Source of the DNA: Acidimicrobiia bacterium
Lineage (GTDB): Bacteria; Actinomycetota; Acidimicrobiia; IMCC26256; PALSA-555
Length of the DNA: 36,340 nt
Reading direction: 5' to 3'
Assembly (NCBI GenBank): GCA_009694295.1
Contig: SHVJ01000010.1
Coordinates: 1-36,340, forward strand
Made by a program: the position numbers and the translations under genes
The notes under the pieces: model-generated
The model's input: only the letters and a program-made list of their open reading frames with translations
Told to the model about the DNA's origin: nothing
Database searches by the model: none
Shown: piece after piece, positions 17,487 to 25,172 of the stretch
How the letters are laid out: the number at the start of each line of letters is the position of its first letter
How positions within the stretch are numbered: position 1 is the stretch's first letter

Positions 17487-17535
17487 GAGCGAGTGACGCT
17501 GCGTTGTAAATATGACGGCGGAGCGTCACTTGCTC
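17487..17535 (+). other. 14-bp stem-loop between purC and purS
   Basis: GAGCGAGTGACGCT and AGCGTCACTTGCTC form a 14-bp stem with one G-U pair around a 21-base loop rich in A/T (TTGTAAATATG). No T-run follows, so it is not a standard intrinsic terminator. It may cap the purC message, bind a regulator as DNA, or separate the purB-purC unit from the purS promoter. Confidence 0.55.
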
Positions 17536-17574
17536 GGGTTGGGGACGGGTCGCGGACCGGGTGAGACCACCGCG

Positions 17575-17590
17575 TAGATTGGGTGGCGTG
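17575..17590 (+). promoter_or_regulatory. Possible promoter of purS with leaderless start
   Basis: TAGATT is followed by seven bases and then the tandem codons GTG-ATG of purS, with no Shine-Dalgarno sequence. The identical hexamer precedes the cNMP-binding gene. No clear -35 element. If transcription begins at the GTG, purS may start there, one codon earlier than annotated. Confidence 0.4.
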
Positions 17591-17845
17591 ATGTTCGAGG
17601 CGCGGGTTGACGTGAAGCACTTGCCGGGCATTGCCGACCCGCAAGGTGCGACCGTCGAGCGCTCGTTGCCTGCGCTGGGTTACACGAACGTGTCGGAGGT
17701 GCACATCGGCAAGCTGATCCGACTCGTGCTCGACGCGTCCGACGAGGCCGCGGCCCGCGCCCAGGTCGCCGAGATGTGTGAGCGGCTGCTCGCGAACCCA
17801 GTGATCGAGGCATACGAGATTCAGATCAGCGAGCTCGCGTCGTAG
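17591..17845 (+). CDS. purS: FGAM synthase subunit PurS
   Basis: Small structural subunit needed to join PurQ and the small type of PurL in the formylglycinamidine ribonucleotide synthase complex. The 84-residue product has the PurS pattern: FEARVDVKHLPGIADPQGATVERSLPALGY, then VHIGKLIRLVL and a C-terminal strand VIEAYEIQISEL. The ATG yields the usual length; the GTG one codon earlier is possible. The stop TAG overlaps the purQ GTG by one base, showing coupling of PurS and PurQ synthesis. Confidence 0.95.
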   Translation: MFEARVDVKHLPGIADPQGATVERSLPALGYTNVSEVHIGKLIRLVLDASDEAAARAQVAEMCERLLANPVIEAYEIQISELAS

Positions 17846-18525
17846 TGAGCACACGCGTCGCAGTCATCGTGTTTCCGGGCACGAACTGCGAGCTTGATGT
17901 GCAGCACGCGCTCGAACAGCTCGGCGGCACTGCCGAGCTCGTGTTCCACACCGAGACCAGCCTTGGCGGCGCCGACGCCGTCGTCGTGCCGGGCGGCTTC
18001 GCACATGGCGACTATCTCCGCACTGGCGCACTGGCTCGTTTCTCACCGGTGATGGCTGCGGTCGGTGAGCACGCCGCGGCGGGCGGACCAGTCGTCGGCA
18101 TCTGCAACGGCTTCCAAGTCCTGACCGAAGCCGGGCTGTTGCCGGGCGCGCTCCAGAAGAACGCCGGCTTGAAGTTCTTGTGCGAGACGGTGGAGTGCCG
18201 CGTCGACTCGACGCACTCGGTGCTCACCTCGGGCGCCGCGCTCGGCGCGGTGCTGCGCCTGCCGATCAACCACTTCGAGGGCAACTACATCTGCGACGCG
18301 GCCACGCTCGACCAGCTGAGGGCCGACGACCGCATCGTGCTGCGCTACGTGGACAACCCGAATGGCGCGCTCGACGACATCGCCGGGATCCGCAACGAGC
18401 ACGGCAACGTGGTTGGGCTCATGCCCCATCCCGAGCGCGCGAGTGACACGGTGCTCGGCTCGGCCGACGGTGTCGTGCTGCTCCAGTCGCTGCTCGACGC
18501 GGCGACCGCTCGCTCCGCCGTCTGA
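17845..18525 (+). CDS. purQ: FGAM synthase glutaminase subunit PurQ
   Basis: Class I glutamine amidotransferase that supplies ammonia to PurL. The nucleophile is Cys87 in VVGICNGFQVL; the catalytic His and Glu lie in GLMPHPERA near 193-198. The N-terminus VAVIVFPGTNCELDVQHALE is the PurQ-specific opening, and PGGFAHGDYLRTGALA contains the oxyanion region. 226 residues, typical of the separate subunit in organisms with PurS. It is followed by a minus-strand gene, and purL is about 500 bases away rather than adjacent. Confidence 0.97.
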   Translation: MSTRVAVIVFPGTNCELDVQHALEQLGGTAELVFHTETSLGGADAVVVPGGFAHGDYLRTGALARFSPVMAAVGEHAAAGGPVVGICNGFQVLTEAGLLPGALQKNAGLKFLCETVECRVDSTHSVLTSGAALGAVLRLPINHFEGNYICDAATLDQLRADDRIVLRYVDNPNGALDDIAGIRNEHGNVVGLMPHPERASDTVLGSADGVVLLQSLLDAATARSAV

Positions 18526-18528
18526 GCG

Positions 18529-18936
18529 TCAGTTCCCGCGGGTGATGCCCGCCGTCTTGAGGATGTCGGCGGGGACGCCGAGGTCGCGCCACGTGGCGTA
18601 TGCGATGCCCTTGCGGGCGGCGTAGGCCTTGGCCACCTGCACGAAGCCGCCTTCCAGTGCCGAGAGATCGACCGTGGTGCCGGTATGCAGGCCGGCGAGC
18701 TCGGCTTGGAGGTCACGGCGCTCCTGCGTGAGCTGCAAGCGCTGCAGCGACGACGCTCCATCGATCTGAGCGTCGATGGCGACGAGGCGCTTCTGGATCG
18801 AGTCGGGGGTCCGCCGACGGCCGCGGCGAGGCCGGTGCTGCTCGAGGGCGTCGAGGTAGGCCTTGACCGCTTGGCCTTCCTTGCGGCCTGCGGCCATGGC
18901 GTTCTTGTGCTCAGGGGTGAGTGATTTGGGGGGCAT
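18529..18936 (-). CDS. Basic protein of unknown function lying between purQ and purL
   Basis: From the preferred ATG (GAGGAAG 8 bases upstream) the 135-residue product begins PPKSLTPEHKNAMAAGRKEGQAVKAYLDALEQ, continues into an Arg-rich linker (HRPRRGRRRTPDSIQKRL), a predicted coiled helix (IDAQIDGASSLQRLQLTQERRDLQAEL), and a C-terminal segment (AYAARKGIAYATWRDLGVPADILKTAGI) reading as a small helical domain that could touch nucleic acid. This order of basic N-terminus, coil and WRDLGV tail resembles uncharacterised actinobacterial proteins. There is no enzyme motif. It faces purQ tail to tail with three bases between and has its start region close to that of purL. A GTG 19 codons earlier is a less likely start. 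Confidence 0.75.
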   Translation of the reverse strand: MPPKSLTPEHKNAMAAGRKEGQAVKAYLDALEQHRPRRGRRRTPDSIQKRLVAIDAQIDGASSLQRLQLTQERRDLQAELAGLHTGTTVDLSALEGGFVQVAKAYAARKGIAYATWRDLGVPADILKTAGITRGN

Positions 18937-19021
18937 TTCGATGACTTCCTCTTTTGACGAATTCGCGAACGCTGTCTTACGCAATTCTGCCACGAAGCAT
19001 TTGGTGAAATCGAGCCGTCAC

Positions 19022-19033
19022 TAGTCTCAAGCT
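19022..19033 (+). promoter_or_regulatory. Possible -10 of purL with leaderless start
   Basis: TAGTCT lies six bases before the purL GTG with no Shine-Dalgarno between. Since purL is cut off from purQ by a minus-strand gene, it needs its own promoter, which supports this reading. The -35 is weak (TTGGTG at short spacing). Confidence 0.35.
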
Positions 19034-21334
19034 GTGACCGCGGAGCCCATGCATCGACAGCTCGGGCTCACTGACGACGAGCTCGGCGACATCCAAGAGC
19101 TGCTCGGACGGGAACCCACCGAGCTCGAGCTCGCGATGTATGCGGTGATGTGGTCCGAGCACTGCTCGTACAAGTCGTCGTCGGTACATCTTCGGCGTTT
19201 TCCCACCGAAGCGCCGTGGGTGCTCGTCGGCCCCGGTGAGGGCGCTGGCGTGATCGACGTCGGCGACGGGTTGGCGGTGGCGATCCGCATCGAAAGTCAC
19301 AACCACCCGTCGGCGGTCGAGCCGTATCAAGGTGCGGCGACGGGCGTCGGCGGCATCATCCGCGACATCTTCTCGATGGGTGCACGTCCGATCGCTCTGA
19401 TGGACCCATTGCGCTTCGGCTCGCTCGACGACGCGCGCACCCGCTACCTGTTCGAGGGTGTGATCTCCGGCATCAGCGGATACGGCAACGCGGTCGGTGT
19501 GCCCACCGTCGGCGGCGAGGTGGTGTTCGACGACTGCTACCGCGAGAACCCGCTCGTGAACGTGCTCTGCCTCGGTCTCCTGCCCAAAGAGCGACTGGTG
19601 CTCGCGCGCGCCGAAGGCGCCGGAAAGCTCGCGGTGCTGCTCGGGTCGTCGACGGGGCGCGACGGGATCGGTGGCGCGAGCGTCCTCGCGTCGGCTGGCT
19701 TCGAGGAGGGATCCGAAGCGAAGCGACCGTCGGTGCAGGTCGGCGACCCGTTCGAGGAGAAGCGGCTGATCGAAGCGTGCCTCGCCATGCTCGATGCCGG
19801 GCTCGCCACCGGCGTGCAGGACCTCGGCGCGGCCGGACTGTCGTGCGCAGCGTCGGAGACCGCGGCAGCGGGCGGCGCAGGGATGGACGTCGACGTGGCG
19901 CGGGTCGCGCGACGCGAGCCGGGGATGAACCCGGTCGAGCTGCTCACGTCGGAGAGCCAGGAGCGCATGCTCGCGATCGTCGAGCCGAAGCACCTCGACG
20001 AAGTGCTGGCCCTGTGCGAGCGCTGGGAGATCCGCGCCACCGTCGTGGGACGTGTCACCGACACGGGCCGCTTCCGCGTGTTCGACGGACTGTTCGACGC
20101 GGTCGGTGTTCCGGGTACCAATCCTCCTGCCCCGCGCGGTGATGAACCGCCCGACGTGTCGTCGGATCGCCAGCCGATTGCCGACTTGCCGTGCGAGAGC
20201 CTCGGCAATGGGCCCTCCTACACGCGCCCGATCAGTGCACCGGCCGACCAAGCAACGCTGAACGCGGCGGATCCCTGGGAGGCGCTCGCCGAGAACTTCG
20301 GTCCGGGCACCGACTGCTCCGATGAACTCCTCGCGCTGCTCGCCACGCCGACCATCGCCGACAAGTCGTGGGTGTGGCGCCAGTACGACCACCAGCTCTT
20401 CTTGAACACGGTGGTCGGGCCGGGCGGCGACGCCGCGGTCTTGCGTCTGAAAGGCACGTCGAAGGCGCTCGCGCTCGCAACCGACGGCAAGGGCCGGTTC
20501 TGCCGTCTCGACCCGCGCACCGGCGGTCGCCTCGTGGTGCTCGAAGCGGCGCGGAACGTCGCGTGCGCGGGCGCGGAGCCCCGTGCGCTGGTGAACTGCT
20601 TGAACTTCGGGAATCCCGAACACCCCCAGGTGATGTGGCAGTTCCAGCAAGTCGTCGAAGGGATCAGTGAGGCGTGCGAGGCGTTGGGCATCCCGGTGGT
20701 CGGGGGCAACGTCAGCTTCTACAACGAGTCGCGCGGCGCCGACATCGATCCCACACCGGTCGTCGGCGTTGTCGGCCTGATCGAGAAGCTCGACGGCGTT
20801 CCGCCGATCCCACGAACGATCGACCGTGAGCACTTGATCGTGCTCGGCACCACCCGCGCCGAGCTCGGCGGCTCCGAGTGGGCCGCGGTCGTGCATGGCC
20901 TCGACGGTGGCGTGCCCCCCGCCGCCGACCTCGATGACGCGCGTCGGCTGCACGCGTTCGTGAGCGAGCTCGTCGCCGGCCGTTCCGTCGGGGGTGTGCA
21001 CGACTGCGCCGACGGCGGGCTCGCGGTCGCGCTCGCCGAGATGGCGTTCGGCAGCGGGATCGGCTTCACGGTGGCGCCAGAAACCGAGGTCGCCGCGGCC
21101 GCGTGGTGCTTCTCGGAGTCGGCGAACCGCGTGGTCGTGTCAGTGGACGCGCGTCCGCTGCCGCACATCCTGCGTCGGGCTGAGGAAGCCGGCGTGCATG
21201 CCGTCGATCTCGGCACCGCCGGTGGTGACCGTCTCGTCGTCGACGGCGTGATCGATGTCGGGCTGGCGGAAGCTGAGCGAGTGTGGCGCGACGCGATCCC
21301 CAACGCGCTCGGCGCGGCCGCTACTGCCGGGTGA
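19034..21334 (+). CDS. purL: FGAM synthase large subunit PurL
   Basis: Converts FGAR to FGAM with ATP and ammonia from PurQ. The 766-residue length marks the small, PurS-dependent type. Catalytic His43 lies in [11 protein letters not shown]. Further landmarks are [25 protein letters not shown], the central [14 protein letters not shown], and the second half's [15 protein letters not shown] and [15 protein letters not shown], giving the two tandem AIRS-like halves. A stretch around 362-400 ([15 protein letters not shown]) is a Pro-rich linker. Start GTG as in the ORF track; an ATG five codons later ([12 protein letters not shown]) is also plausible. Its 3' end overlaps a minus-strand gene by 14 bases. 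Confidence 0.96.
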   Translation: MTAEPMHRQLGLTDDELGDIQELLGREPTELELAMYAVMWSEHCSYKSSSVHLRRFPTEAPWVLVGPGEGAGVIDVGDGLAVAIRIESHNHPSAVEPYQGAATGVGGIIRDIFSMGARPIALMDPLRFGSLDDARTRYLFEGVISGISGYGNAVGVPTVGGEVVFDDCYRENPLVNVLCLGLLPKERLVLARAEGAGKLAVLLGSSTGRDGIGGASVLASAGFEEGSEAKRPSVQVGDPFEEKRLIEACLAMLDAGLATGVQDLGAAGLSCAASETAAAGGAGMDVDVARVARREPGMNPVELLTSESQERMLAIVEPKHLDEVLALCERWEIRATVVGRVTDTGRFRVFDGLFDAVGVPGTNPPAPRGDEPPDVSSDRQPIADLPCESLGNGPSYTRPISAPADQATLNAADPWEALAENFGPGTDCSDELLALLATPTIADKSWVWRQYDHQLFLNTVVGPGGDAAVLRLKGTSKALALATDGKGRFCRLDPRTGGRLVVLEAARNVACAGAEPRALVNCLNFGNPEHPQVMWQFQQVVEGISEACEALGIPVVGGNVSFYNESRGADIDPTPVVGVVGLIEKLDGVPPIPRTIDREHLIVLGTTRAELGGSEWAAVVHGLDGGVPPAADLDDARRLHAFVSELVAGRSVGGVHDCADGGLAVALAEMAFGSGIGFTVAPETEVAAAAWCFSESANRVVVSVDARPLPHILRRAEEAGVHAVDLGTAGGDRLVVDGVIDVGLAEAERVWRDAIPNALGAAATAG

Positions 21335-21746
21335 GCACGCCGGTGTGTTCGAGCCACGAGATCACGAGGGCGATCGACGCGTCATGGTCACGGTCGTGGG
21401 TGGGCACTCGCAGCTCGGGTGCGAACGGCTCCTCGTAGCTCTCGGCGCCCGCGCCACTCGCCCCTCCGTCGACGAACACCTCGACGAAGTCGGCGACCGC
21501 CTCTCGGACTCGTTCTCGGTCGTCACGATCAGGGCGATCGGCCGCGACGACGGTCGTCACACCGCTCTCGGTGAGCAGTCGGACCAGCCACACGGTCGCC
21601 TCGAGGCCCCCGACGAGGTGACTCATCTCGGCCTCGTCGAGCAAGGCGACCGCCAACCCGGCGCGGTCGAACTCGCTGGCGACGGCGCGCCCGATCGTGC
21701 TCTTGCCGGATTCGGCGCGACCCGTCAACCAGAGGCACATCGCCAT
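21321..21746 (-). CDS. Degenerate APS kinase-like P-loop protein
   Basis: 141 residues resembling adenylylsulfate kinase. [23 protein letters not shown] is a good Walker A in the usual place, and [13 protein letters not shown] sits where APS kinases have LDGDxx[33 protein letters not shown] matches the FISPxRxxRDxxR...FIEVFVD region, but the phrase FISPYR and the later ERDxKGLY substrate segment are absent. It probably keeps nucleotide binding but may not phosphorylate APS. No sulfate-assimilation gene is nearby. An ATG two codons further in has better Shine-Dalgarno spacing (GGAG) and may be the real start. It is minus-strand between purL and purF, overlapping the purL end. Confidence 0.75.
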   Translation of the reverse strand: MAMCLWLTGRAESGKSTIGRAVASEFDRAGLAVALLDEAEMSHLVGGLEATVWLVRLLTESGVTTVVAADRPDRDDRERVREAVADFVEVFVDGGASGAGAESYEEPFAPELRVPTHDRDHDASIALVISWLEHTGVLTRQ

Positions 21747-21802
21747 CGCTCCGACGCTACGTGTCCGGGAACCCCGATCGCGCATGGGATACTTGGCGGG
21801 CG

Positions 21803-23320
21803 ATGGACCGCCAACTAGGGCACGCGTGCGGGATCTTCGGCGTGTACGCGCCGGGTGCGCCGGTGGCCAACCTCGCCTATCTCGGGCTCTACGCGCTCCA
21901 GCACCGCGGCCAGGAGTCGGCTGGCATCGCGGTGAGCGACGGCGAGAGCATCACGGTCAGCAAGGACATGGGGCTCGTCACTCAGGTGTTCGACGAGCGC
22001 CGGCTCGCCCCACTGCAGGGTCATCTCGCAATCGCGCACAACCGCTACTCCACGACGGGTTCGAGTACGTGGCGTAACGCGCAACCCGTCTACCGCTCTG
22101 TTGGCGACGCGGGCTTCGCGCTCGGACACAACGGCAACCTCACGAATGTGGTCGAACTCGCCGAGGGGCTCGGGATGCTGCCCGGCTTCGAATCGGCGAG
22201 CGTTGACGTCGACTCCACCACCGACTCTGCCCTCATCGGTGAGCTCATCGCCAAGGAGTACCCGTCGCAGTCGCGTTCCGACGGACGCGACCTCGAGATC
22301 GCGTTGGAGAAGGTGCTTCCCACGTTGGAGGGCGGCTTCTCGCTCGTGCTGATGGACGACGCGCGCCTCATCGGTGTGCGCGACCGGCATGGGTTCTGGC
22401 CGCTGGTCCTCGGGCGCATCGAAGGCGGGTGGATCCTCGCCAGCGAGACCGCGGCGCTCGACATCGTTGGCGCGCACTTCGTGCGCGAGGTCGAGCCAGG
22501 AGAGATGGTCGTGATCGACGCGAGCGGCATGCGCGAGTACCGCTTCGCCGAGCCCGATCCCAAGCTCTGCCTCTTTGAGTTCGTGTACTTCGCCCGACCC
22601 GACACCTACCTCTATGGGCGCAGCGTGCATGCCGCACGCCAGCGCATGGGCGAGGAGCTCGCCCGCCAGGCGCCCGTCGATGCCGACATGGTGATGCCCG
22701 TTCCCGAGTCGGGCATCCCCGCCGCGCAGGGATATGCGCGTGCGGCGGGCATCCCCTATGGCGACGGGCTCGTGAAGAACCGCTACGTCGGACGCACGTT
22801 CATCCAACCGAGTGCGCAGCTGCGCAGCGGTGGTGTGCGCATGAAGCTCAATCCCTTGCGCGAGAACATCCGCGGCAAGAAGCTGGTCGTGGTCGACGAC
22901 TCGATCGTGCGCGGTACCACGACCCGCCAGGTCGTCGCGATGCTGCGGGAGGCCGGCGCCGAGGAAGTGCACTTCCGTGTGTCGTCGCCGCCGTACAAGT
23001 GGCCGTGCTTCTACGGCATGGACACCGGTCGACGTTCGGAACTGCTCGCGGCCGACATGGCGGTCGGCGAGATCAAGGAGTTCCTGAAGGTCGACTCGCT
23101 CGCGTACCTCGAGCTCGACCGAGTGATCGGTGCCACCGGCGCGGCCGCGGGTTCGTTCTGCACCGCGTGTCTCTCGGGTCACTACCCGGTGCCCGTGCCC
23201 GACCTTGCCGACGCCAAGCTCGTGCTGGAACAGATGCCTGCTCAGGCGACACCAGATGCTTCCGCCACTGAGGGACACCAGGAGGTGGTCCTGCCCGTCG
23301 CCGACCCAGGCCGCGCGTGA
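21803..23320 (+). CDS. purF: Amidophosphoribosyltransferase
   Basis: Commits PRPP to purines by transferring glutamine-derived ammonia. The N-terminal Ntn glutaminase begins at Cys9 (HACGIFGVYAP), implying removal of an 8-residue propeptide. The phosphoribosyltransferase loop is KLVVVDDSIVRGTTTRQ. All four cysteines of the Bacillus-type [4Fe-4S] cluster can be seen: LCLFEFVYFARPD, PPYKWPCFYGMD, and the pair in GSFCTACLSGHYP. So this is the oxygen-sensitive, cluster-bearing type. The inner ATG is chosen because it gives the standard short propeptide; upstream GTG codons would overlap the divergent gene. It overlaps purM by four bases (GTGA). Confidence 0.96.
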   Translation: MDRQLGHACGIFGVYAPGAPVANLAYLGLYALQHRGQESAGIAVSDGESITVSKDMGLVTQVFDERRLAPLQGHLAIAHNRYSTTGSSTWRNAQPVYRSVGDAGFALGHNGNLTNVVELAEGLGMLPGFESASVDVDSTTDSALIGELIAKEYPSQSRSDGRDLEIALEKVLPTLEGGFSLVLMDDARLIGVRDRHGFWPLVLGRIEGGWILASETAALDIVGAHFVREVEPGEMVVIDASGMREYRFAEPDPKLCLFEFVYFARPDTYLYGRSVHAARQRMGEELARQAPVDADMVMPVPESGIPAAQGYARAAGIPYGDGLVKNRYVGRTFIQPSAQLRSGGVRMKLNPLRENIRGKKLVVVDDSIVRGTTTRQVVAMLREAGAEEVHFRVSSPPYKWPCFYGMDTGRRSELLAADMAVGEIKEFLKVDSLAYLELDRVIGATGAAAGSFCTACLSGHYPVPVPDLADAKLVLEQMPAQATPDASATEGHQEVVLPVADPGRA

Positions 23321-24423
23321 AGCGTCGCGACCGACGAGGCGGCGAACCGCGGCGGAAAGGGGCACCCCGTCGGGACGCTCCCGCGGATGCGGGGCTCACG
23401 TATGCCGAAGCCGGCGTCGACATCGGTGCTGGTGAGAAGGCCGTCGAGCTCATCAAGGAGCACGTTCGATCCACGTTCCGCGCCGAGGTGGTCGGCGACA
23501 TCGGCGGGTTCGGTGGGCTGTTCTCGCTCGGCAAGCTGCCGTACAAGGATCCGCTGCTCGTGTCGTCGACCGACGGCGTGGGCACAAAGTCGGTGATCGC
23601 TGCGGAGGTCGGGCGCTTCGACACGATCGGCCTCGACGTGGTCGCTATGTCGGTCGATGACATCGCCGCGCACGGCGCCGAGCCCCTCTTCTTCCTCGAC
23701 TACATCTCGGTCGGCAAGCTCGTCCCCGAGCACATCGAGCAGATCGTGCATGGCGTCGCAATGGGTTGCCGGCAAGCCGGTTGTGCGCTCGTCGGCGGAG
23801 AGATGTCGGAGCATCCGGGCGTGATGGCCGCCAGCGAGTTCGACTTGGTCGGATTCGCGGTCGGTGTCGTGGAGCGCTCGCAACTCTTGCCTGCTGGCGT
23901 GCGCGACGGCGATCGAGTCATCGGGTTCGCAAGCCCCGGCCTTCGATGCAACGGGTATTCGCTCGCTCGGCGCGCGTTCGCCCGCGCGGGCAGACCGCTC
24001 GACGGACCCGCCTGGCGCGGCGCGCGTCACTCACTCGGCGCCGAGCTCCTCGTCCCGAGCGTCATCTACGCACCCGCGGTTGCGCACCTCCGTCGTCATA
24101 CCGAGGTGCACGCCTTGTGCCACGTGACGGGTGGAGGCATCCCCGGAAACCTCGAGCGCGTCCTTCCCCACGATTGCGACGCGGTAATCGAACGTGGCCG
24201 CTGGGAGGAGCCGAGGATCTTCGATGTGATCCAGACGGCCGGCGAGGTGAGCGACGAGGAGATGGAACACGTCTTCAACCTCGGTCTCGGCATGCTCGCG
24301 GTTGTGCCCGGCGACGAGGTGCATCACGCCATCGACGCCATCCGCACCGGTGGGCACGATGCGTGGTTGGTCGGCGCCGTCGTCGATGGCCACGGAAAAG
24401 TCACACTCGACCACCGCGAGTGA
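23317..24423 (+). CDS. purM: AIR synthetase (phosphoribosylformylglycinamidine cyclo-ligase)
   Basis: ATP-dependent closure of the imidazole ring, following PurSQL. Motifs: GDIGGFGGLFSL, STDGVGTKS, VDDIAAHGAEPLFFLDYI (metal and ATP binding), ALVGGEMSEHPGV and CHVTGGGIPGNLERVLP. The first 25 residues are basic and unlike relatives (KRRDRRGGEPRRKGAPRRD), so the enzyme may begin later, near GLTYAEAGVD, but the GTG that overlaps the purF stop is the best-placed start. 368 residues, slightly long for this reason. It is followed 33 bases later by bldC. Confidence 0.96.
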   Translation: MKRRDRRGGEPRRKGAPRRDAPADAGLTYAEAGVDIGAGEKAVELIKEHVRSTFRAEVVGDIGGFGGLFSLGKLPYKDPLLVSSTDGVGTKSVIAAEVGRFDTIGLDVVAMSVDDIAAHGAEPLFFLDYISVGKLVPEHIEQIVHGVAMGCRQAGCALVGGEMSEHPGVMAASEFDLVGFAVGVVERSQLLPAGVRDGDRVIGFASPGLRCNGYSLARRAFARAGRPLDGPAWRGARHSLGAELLVPSVIYAPAVAHLRRHTEVHALCHVTGGGIPGNLERVLPHDCDAVIERGRWEEPRIFDVIQTAGEVSDEEMEHVFNLGLGMLAVVPGDEVHHAIDAIRTGGHDAWLVGAVVDGHGKVTLDHRE

Positions 24424-24443
24424 AACCAATCTCGGACAAACGG

Positions 24444-24456
24444 TACGATCAGGCCC
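24444..24456 (+). promoter_or_regulatory. -10 element for leaderless bldC
   Basis: TACGAT is followed by seven bases and the bldC ATG, so transcription should begin on the A of ATG. GTGAAAC about 18 bases upstream is a weak -35 candidate. There is no ribosome-binding sequence, which fits leaderless translation. Confidence 0.5.
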
Positions 24457-24684
24457 ATGGAGCCCGAGTCCGCCCCCCACGAGCCAGAGGAGCTGCTGAC
24501 TCCCGCTGAGGTCGCGGCGATGTTCCGCGTCAACCCCAAAACAGTCACACGCTGGGCCCGAGCCGGAAAGATCTCAGCCATCAGAACCTTGGGCGGCCAC
24601 CGAAGATTCAAAAAGTCCGAGATCGACGCCCTGCTGCAAGAAGTACAGGAAACCCCAGAGTCACCAGCCACACCGATCGCGTAA
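24457..24684 (+). CDS. bldC: BldC-type MerR-like DNA-binding protein
   Basis: A 75-residue protein made of one winged helix-turn-helix: LLTPAEVAAMFRVNPKTVTRWARAGKISAIRTLGGHRRFKKSEIDALL, nearly the same as Streptomyces BldC over the whole domain, including the RTLGGHRR wing. BldC has no effector or dimerisation domain and binds DNA as head-to-tail oligomers on direct repeats; in Streptomyces it delays entry into sporulation. Position just after purM is conserved in Streptomyces too. In an organism without evident development genes in view, the role is probably global regulation. The direct repeats just downstream might be worth testing as targets. Confidence 0.93.
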   Translation: MEPESAPHEPEELLTPAEVAAMFRVNPKTVTRWARAGKISAIRTLGGHRRFKKSEIDALLQEVQETPESPATPIA

Positions 24685-24827
24685 GCGTCCACCACCGCGG
24701 CGCCGGAGGCGCTCGCCGGGGAGCGAACGGTCTGCGAGCCACCGCGTTGGAGAATCGCAGGAGCGCGGGCAGTGAGCGACCCAGAACAGTGGGAGCGCGG
24801 GCAGTGAGCGACCGAGGAGAGGTGGAG
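24685..24827. other. Non-coding spacer between bldC and the tRNA cluster
   Basis: No credible gene. It is G/C- and purine-rich on the plus strand and holds two perfect 22-bp direct repeats plus a diverged third-like stretch (GGGGAGCGAACGG...GCGAGCCACC). It lies downstream of both bldC and the minus-strand tRNA genes, so it must contain their transcript ends; no hairpin followed by a T-run is seen. Confidence 0.5.
24760..24813. repeat. Two perfect 22-bp direct repeats with a 32-bp period
   Basis: GGAGCGCGGGCAGTGAGCGACC occurs twice with ten unrelated bases between. The period is about three helical turns, so both copies face the same side of DNA. With only two copies it is neither CRISPR nor a long tandem array. 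It may be a duplicated protein site or the footprint of a local duplication. Confidence 0.7.
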
Positions 24828-24900
24828 TGGCCGGGGCCGGCGTCGATCCGGCGACCCCGCGCTTTTCAGGCGCGTGCTCTGCCAACTGAGCTACCCGGCC
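24828..24900 (-). tRNA. tRNA-Phe (GAA)
   Basis: Folds as a 73-base cloverleaf: acceptor GGCCGGG/CCCGGCC, D-arm GCTC...GAGC, anticodon stem CGCGC/GCGCG with loop CTGAAAA giving anticodon GAA, T-stem GCCGG/CCGGC. The T-loop reads ATCGACG rather than the usual TTCGAxx. CCA is not encoded. Last of three tRNA genes in transcription order. Confidence 0.95.
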
Positions 24901-24904
24901 GGGT

Positions 24905-24926
24905 GGTACCCGGCGCTCCGGGTACC
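24905..24926 (-). other. 9-bp perfect hairpin between tRNA-Asp and tRNA-Phe
   Basis: GGTACCCGG-cgct-CCGGGTACC lies between two same-direction tRNA genes. It could be a processing stem in a joint precursor or an early terminator; no T-run follows on the transcribed strand. Confidence 0.5.
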
Positions 24927-24929
24927 CCG

Positions 24930-25004
24930 CGGTCCTGACGAGATTTGAACTCGCGACCTCCGCCTTGACAGGGCGGCGTGCACTCCAAACTGCACCACAG
25001 GACC
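24930..25004 (-). tRNA. tRNA-Asp (GTC)
   Basis: 75-base cloverleaf: acceptor GGTCCTG/CAGGACC, anticodon stem CCGCC/GGCGG with loop CTGTCAA giving anticodon GTC, T-stem GCGAG/CTCGT with loop TTCAAAT. CCA is not encoded. It lies between tRNA-Glu and tRNA-Phe on the same strand. Confidence 0.95.
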
Positions 25005-25051
25005 TAGCTGTCACATTGTGTTCTCAACGACGGTTGGCAACCGCCGCTGCG

Positions 25052-25124
25052 TGCCCCCAGGGGAATTCGAATCCCCGTTACCGCCTTGAAAGAGCGGCGT
25101 CCTGGGCCACTGGACGATGGGGGC
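25052..25124 (-). tRNA. tRNA-Glu (TTC)
   Basis: 73-base cloverleaf: acceptor GCCCCCA/TGGGGGC, anticodon loop CTTTCAA giving anticodon TTC, anticodon stem CCGCT/GGCGG with one U-G pair, T-arm CGGGG-ATTCGAAT-type loop. First of the minus-strand tRNA trio. The short spacer before it holds CCCCTTCGGGG, a small hairpin that may end the methyltransferase message. Confidence 0.95.
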
Positions 25125-25172
25125 CCTTCCCCGAAGGGGCTACTCATGGTAGCAGTCGACCTTCGCGACCCC

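Noticed and set aside
17487-17535. Rho-independent terminator
   Set aside because: No T-run follows the stem and the loop is long (21 bases); kept as an unexplained hairpin.
18977-21001. 674-residue minus-strand ORF opposite purL
   Set aside because: Composition of an antisense shadow and no domain pattern; purL occupies the strand.
21815-23365. 516-residue minus-strand ORF opposite purF
   Set aside because: Antisense shadow with no recognisable motif; purF is intact on the plus strand.
24760-24813. CRISPR array
   Set aside because: Only two repeats, a 10-base gap between copies, and no cas genes.
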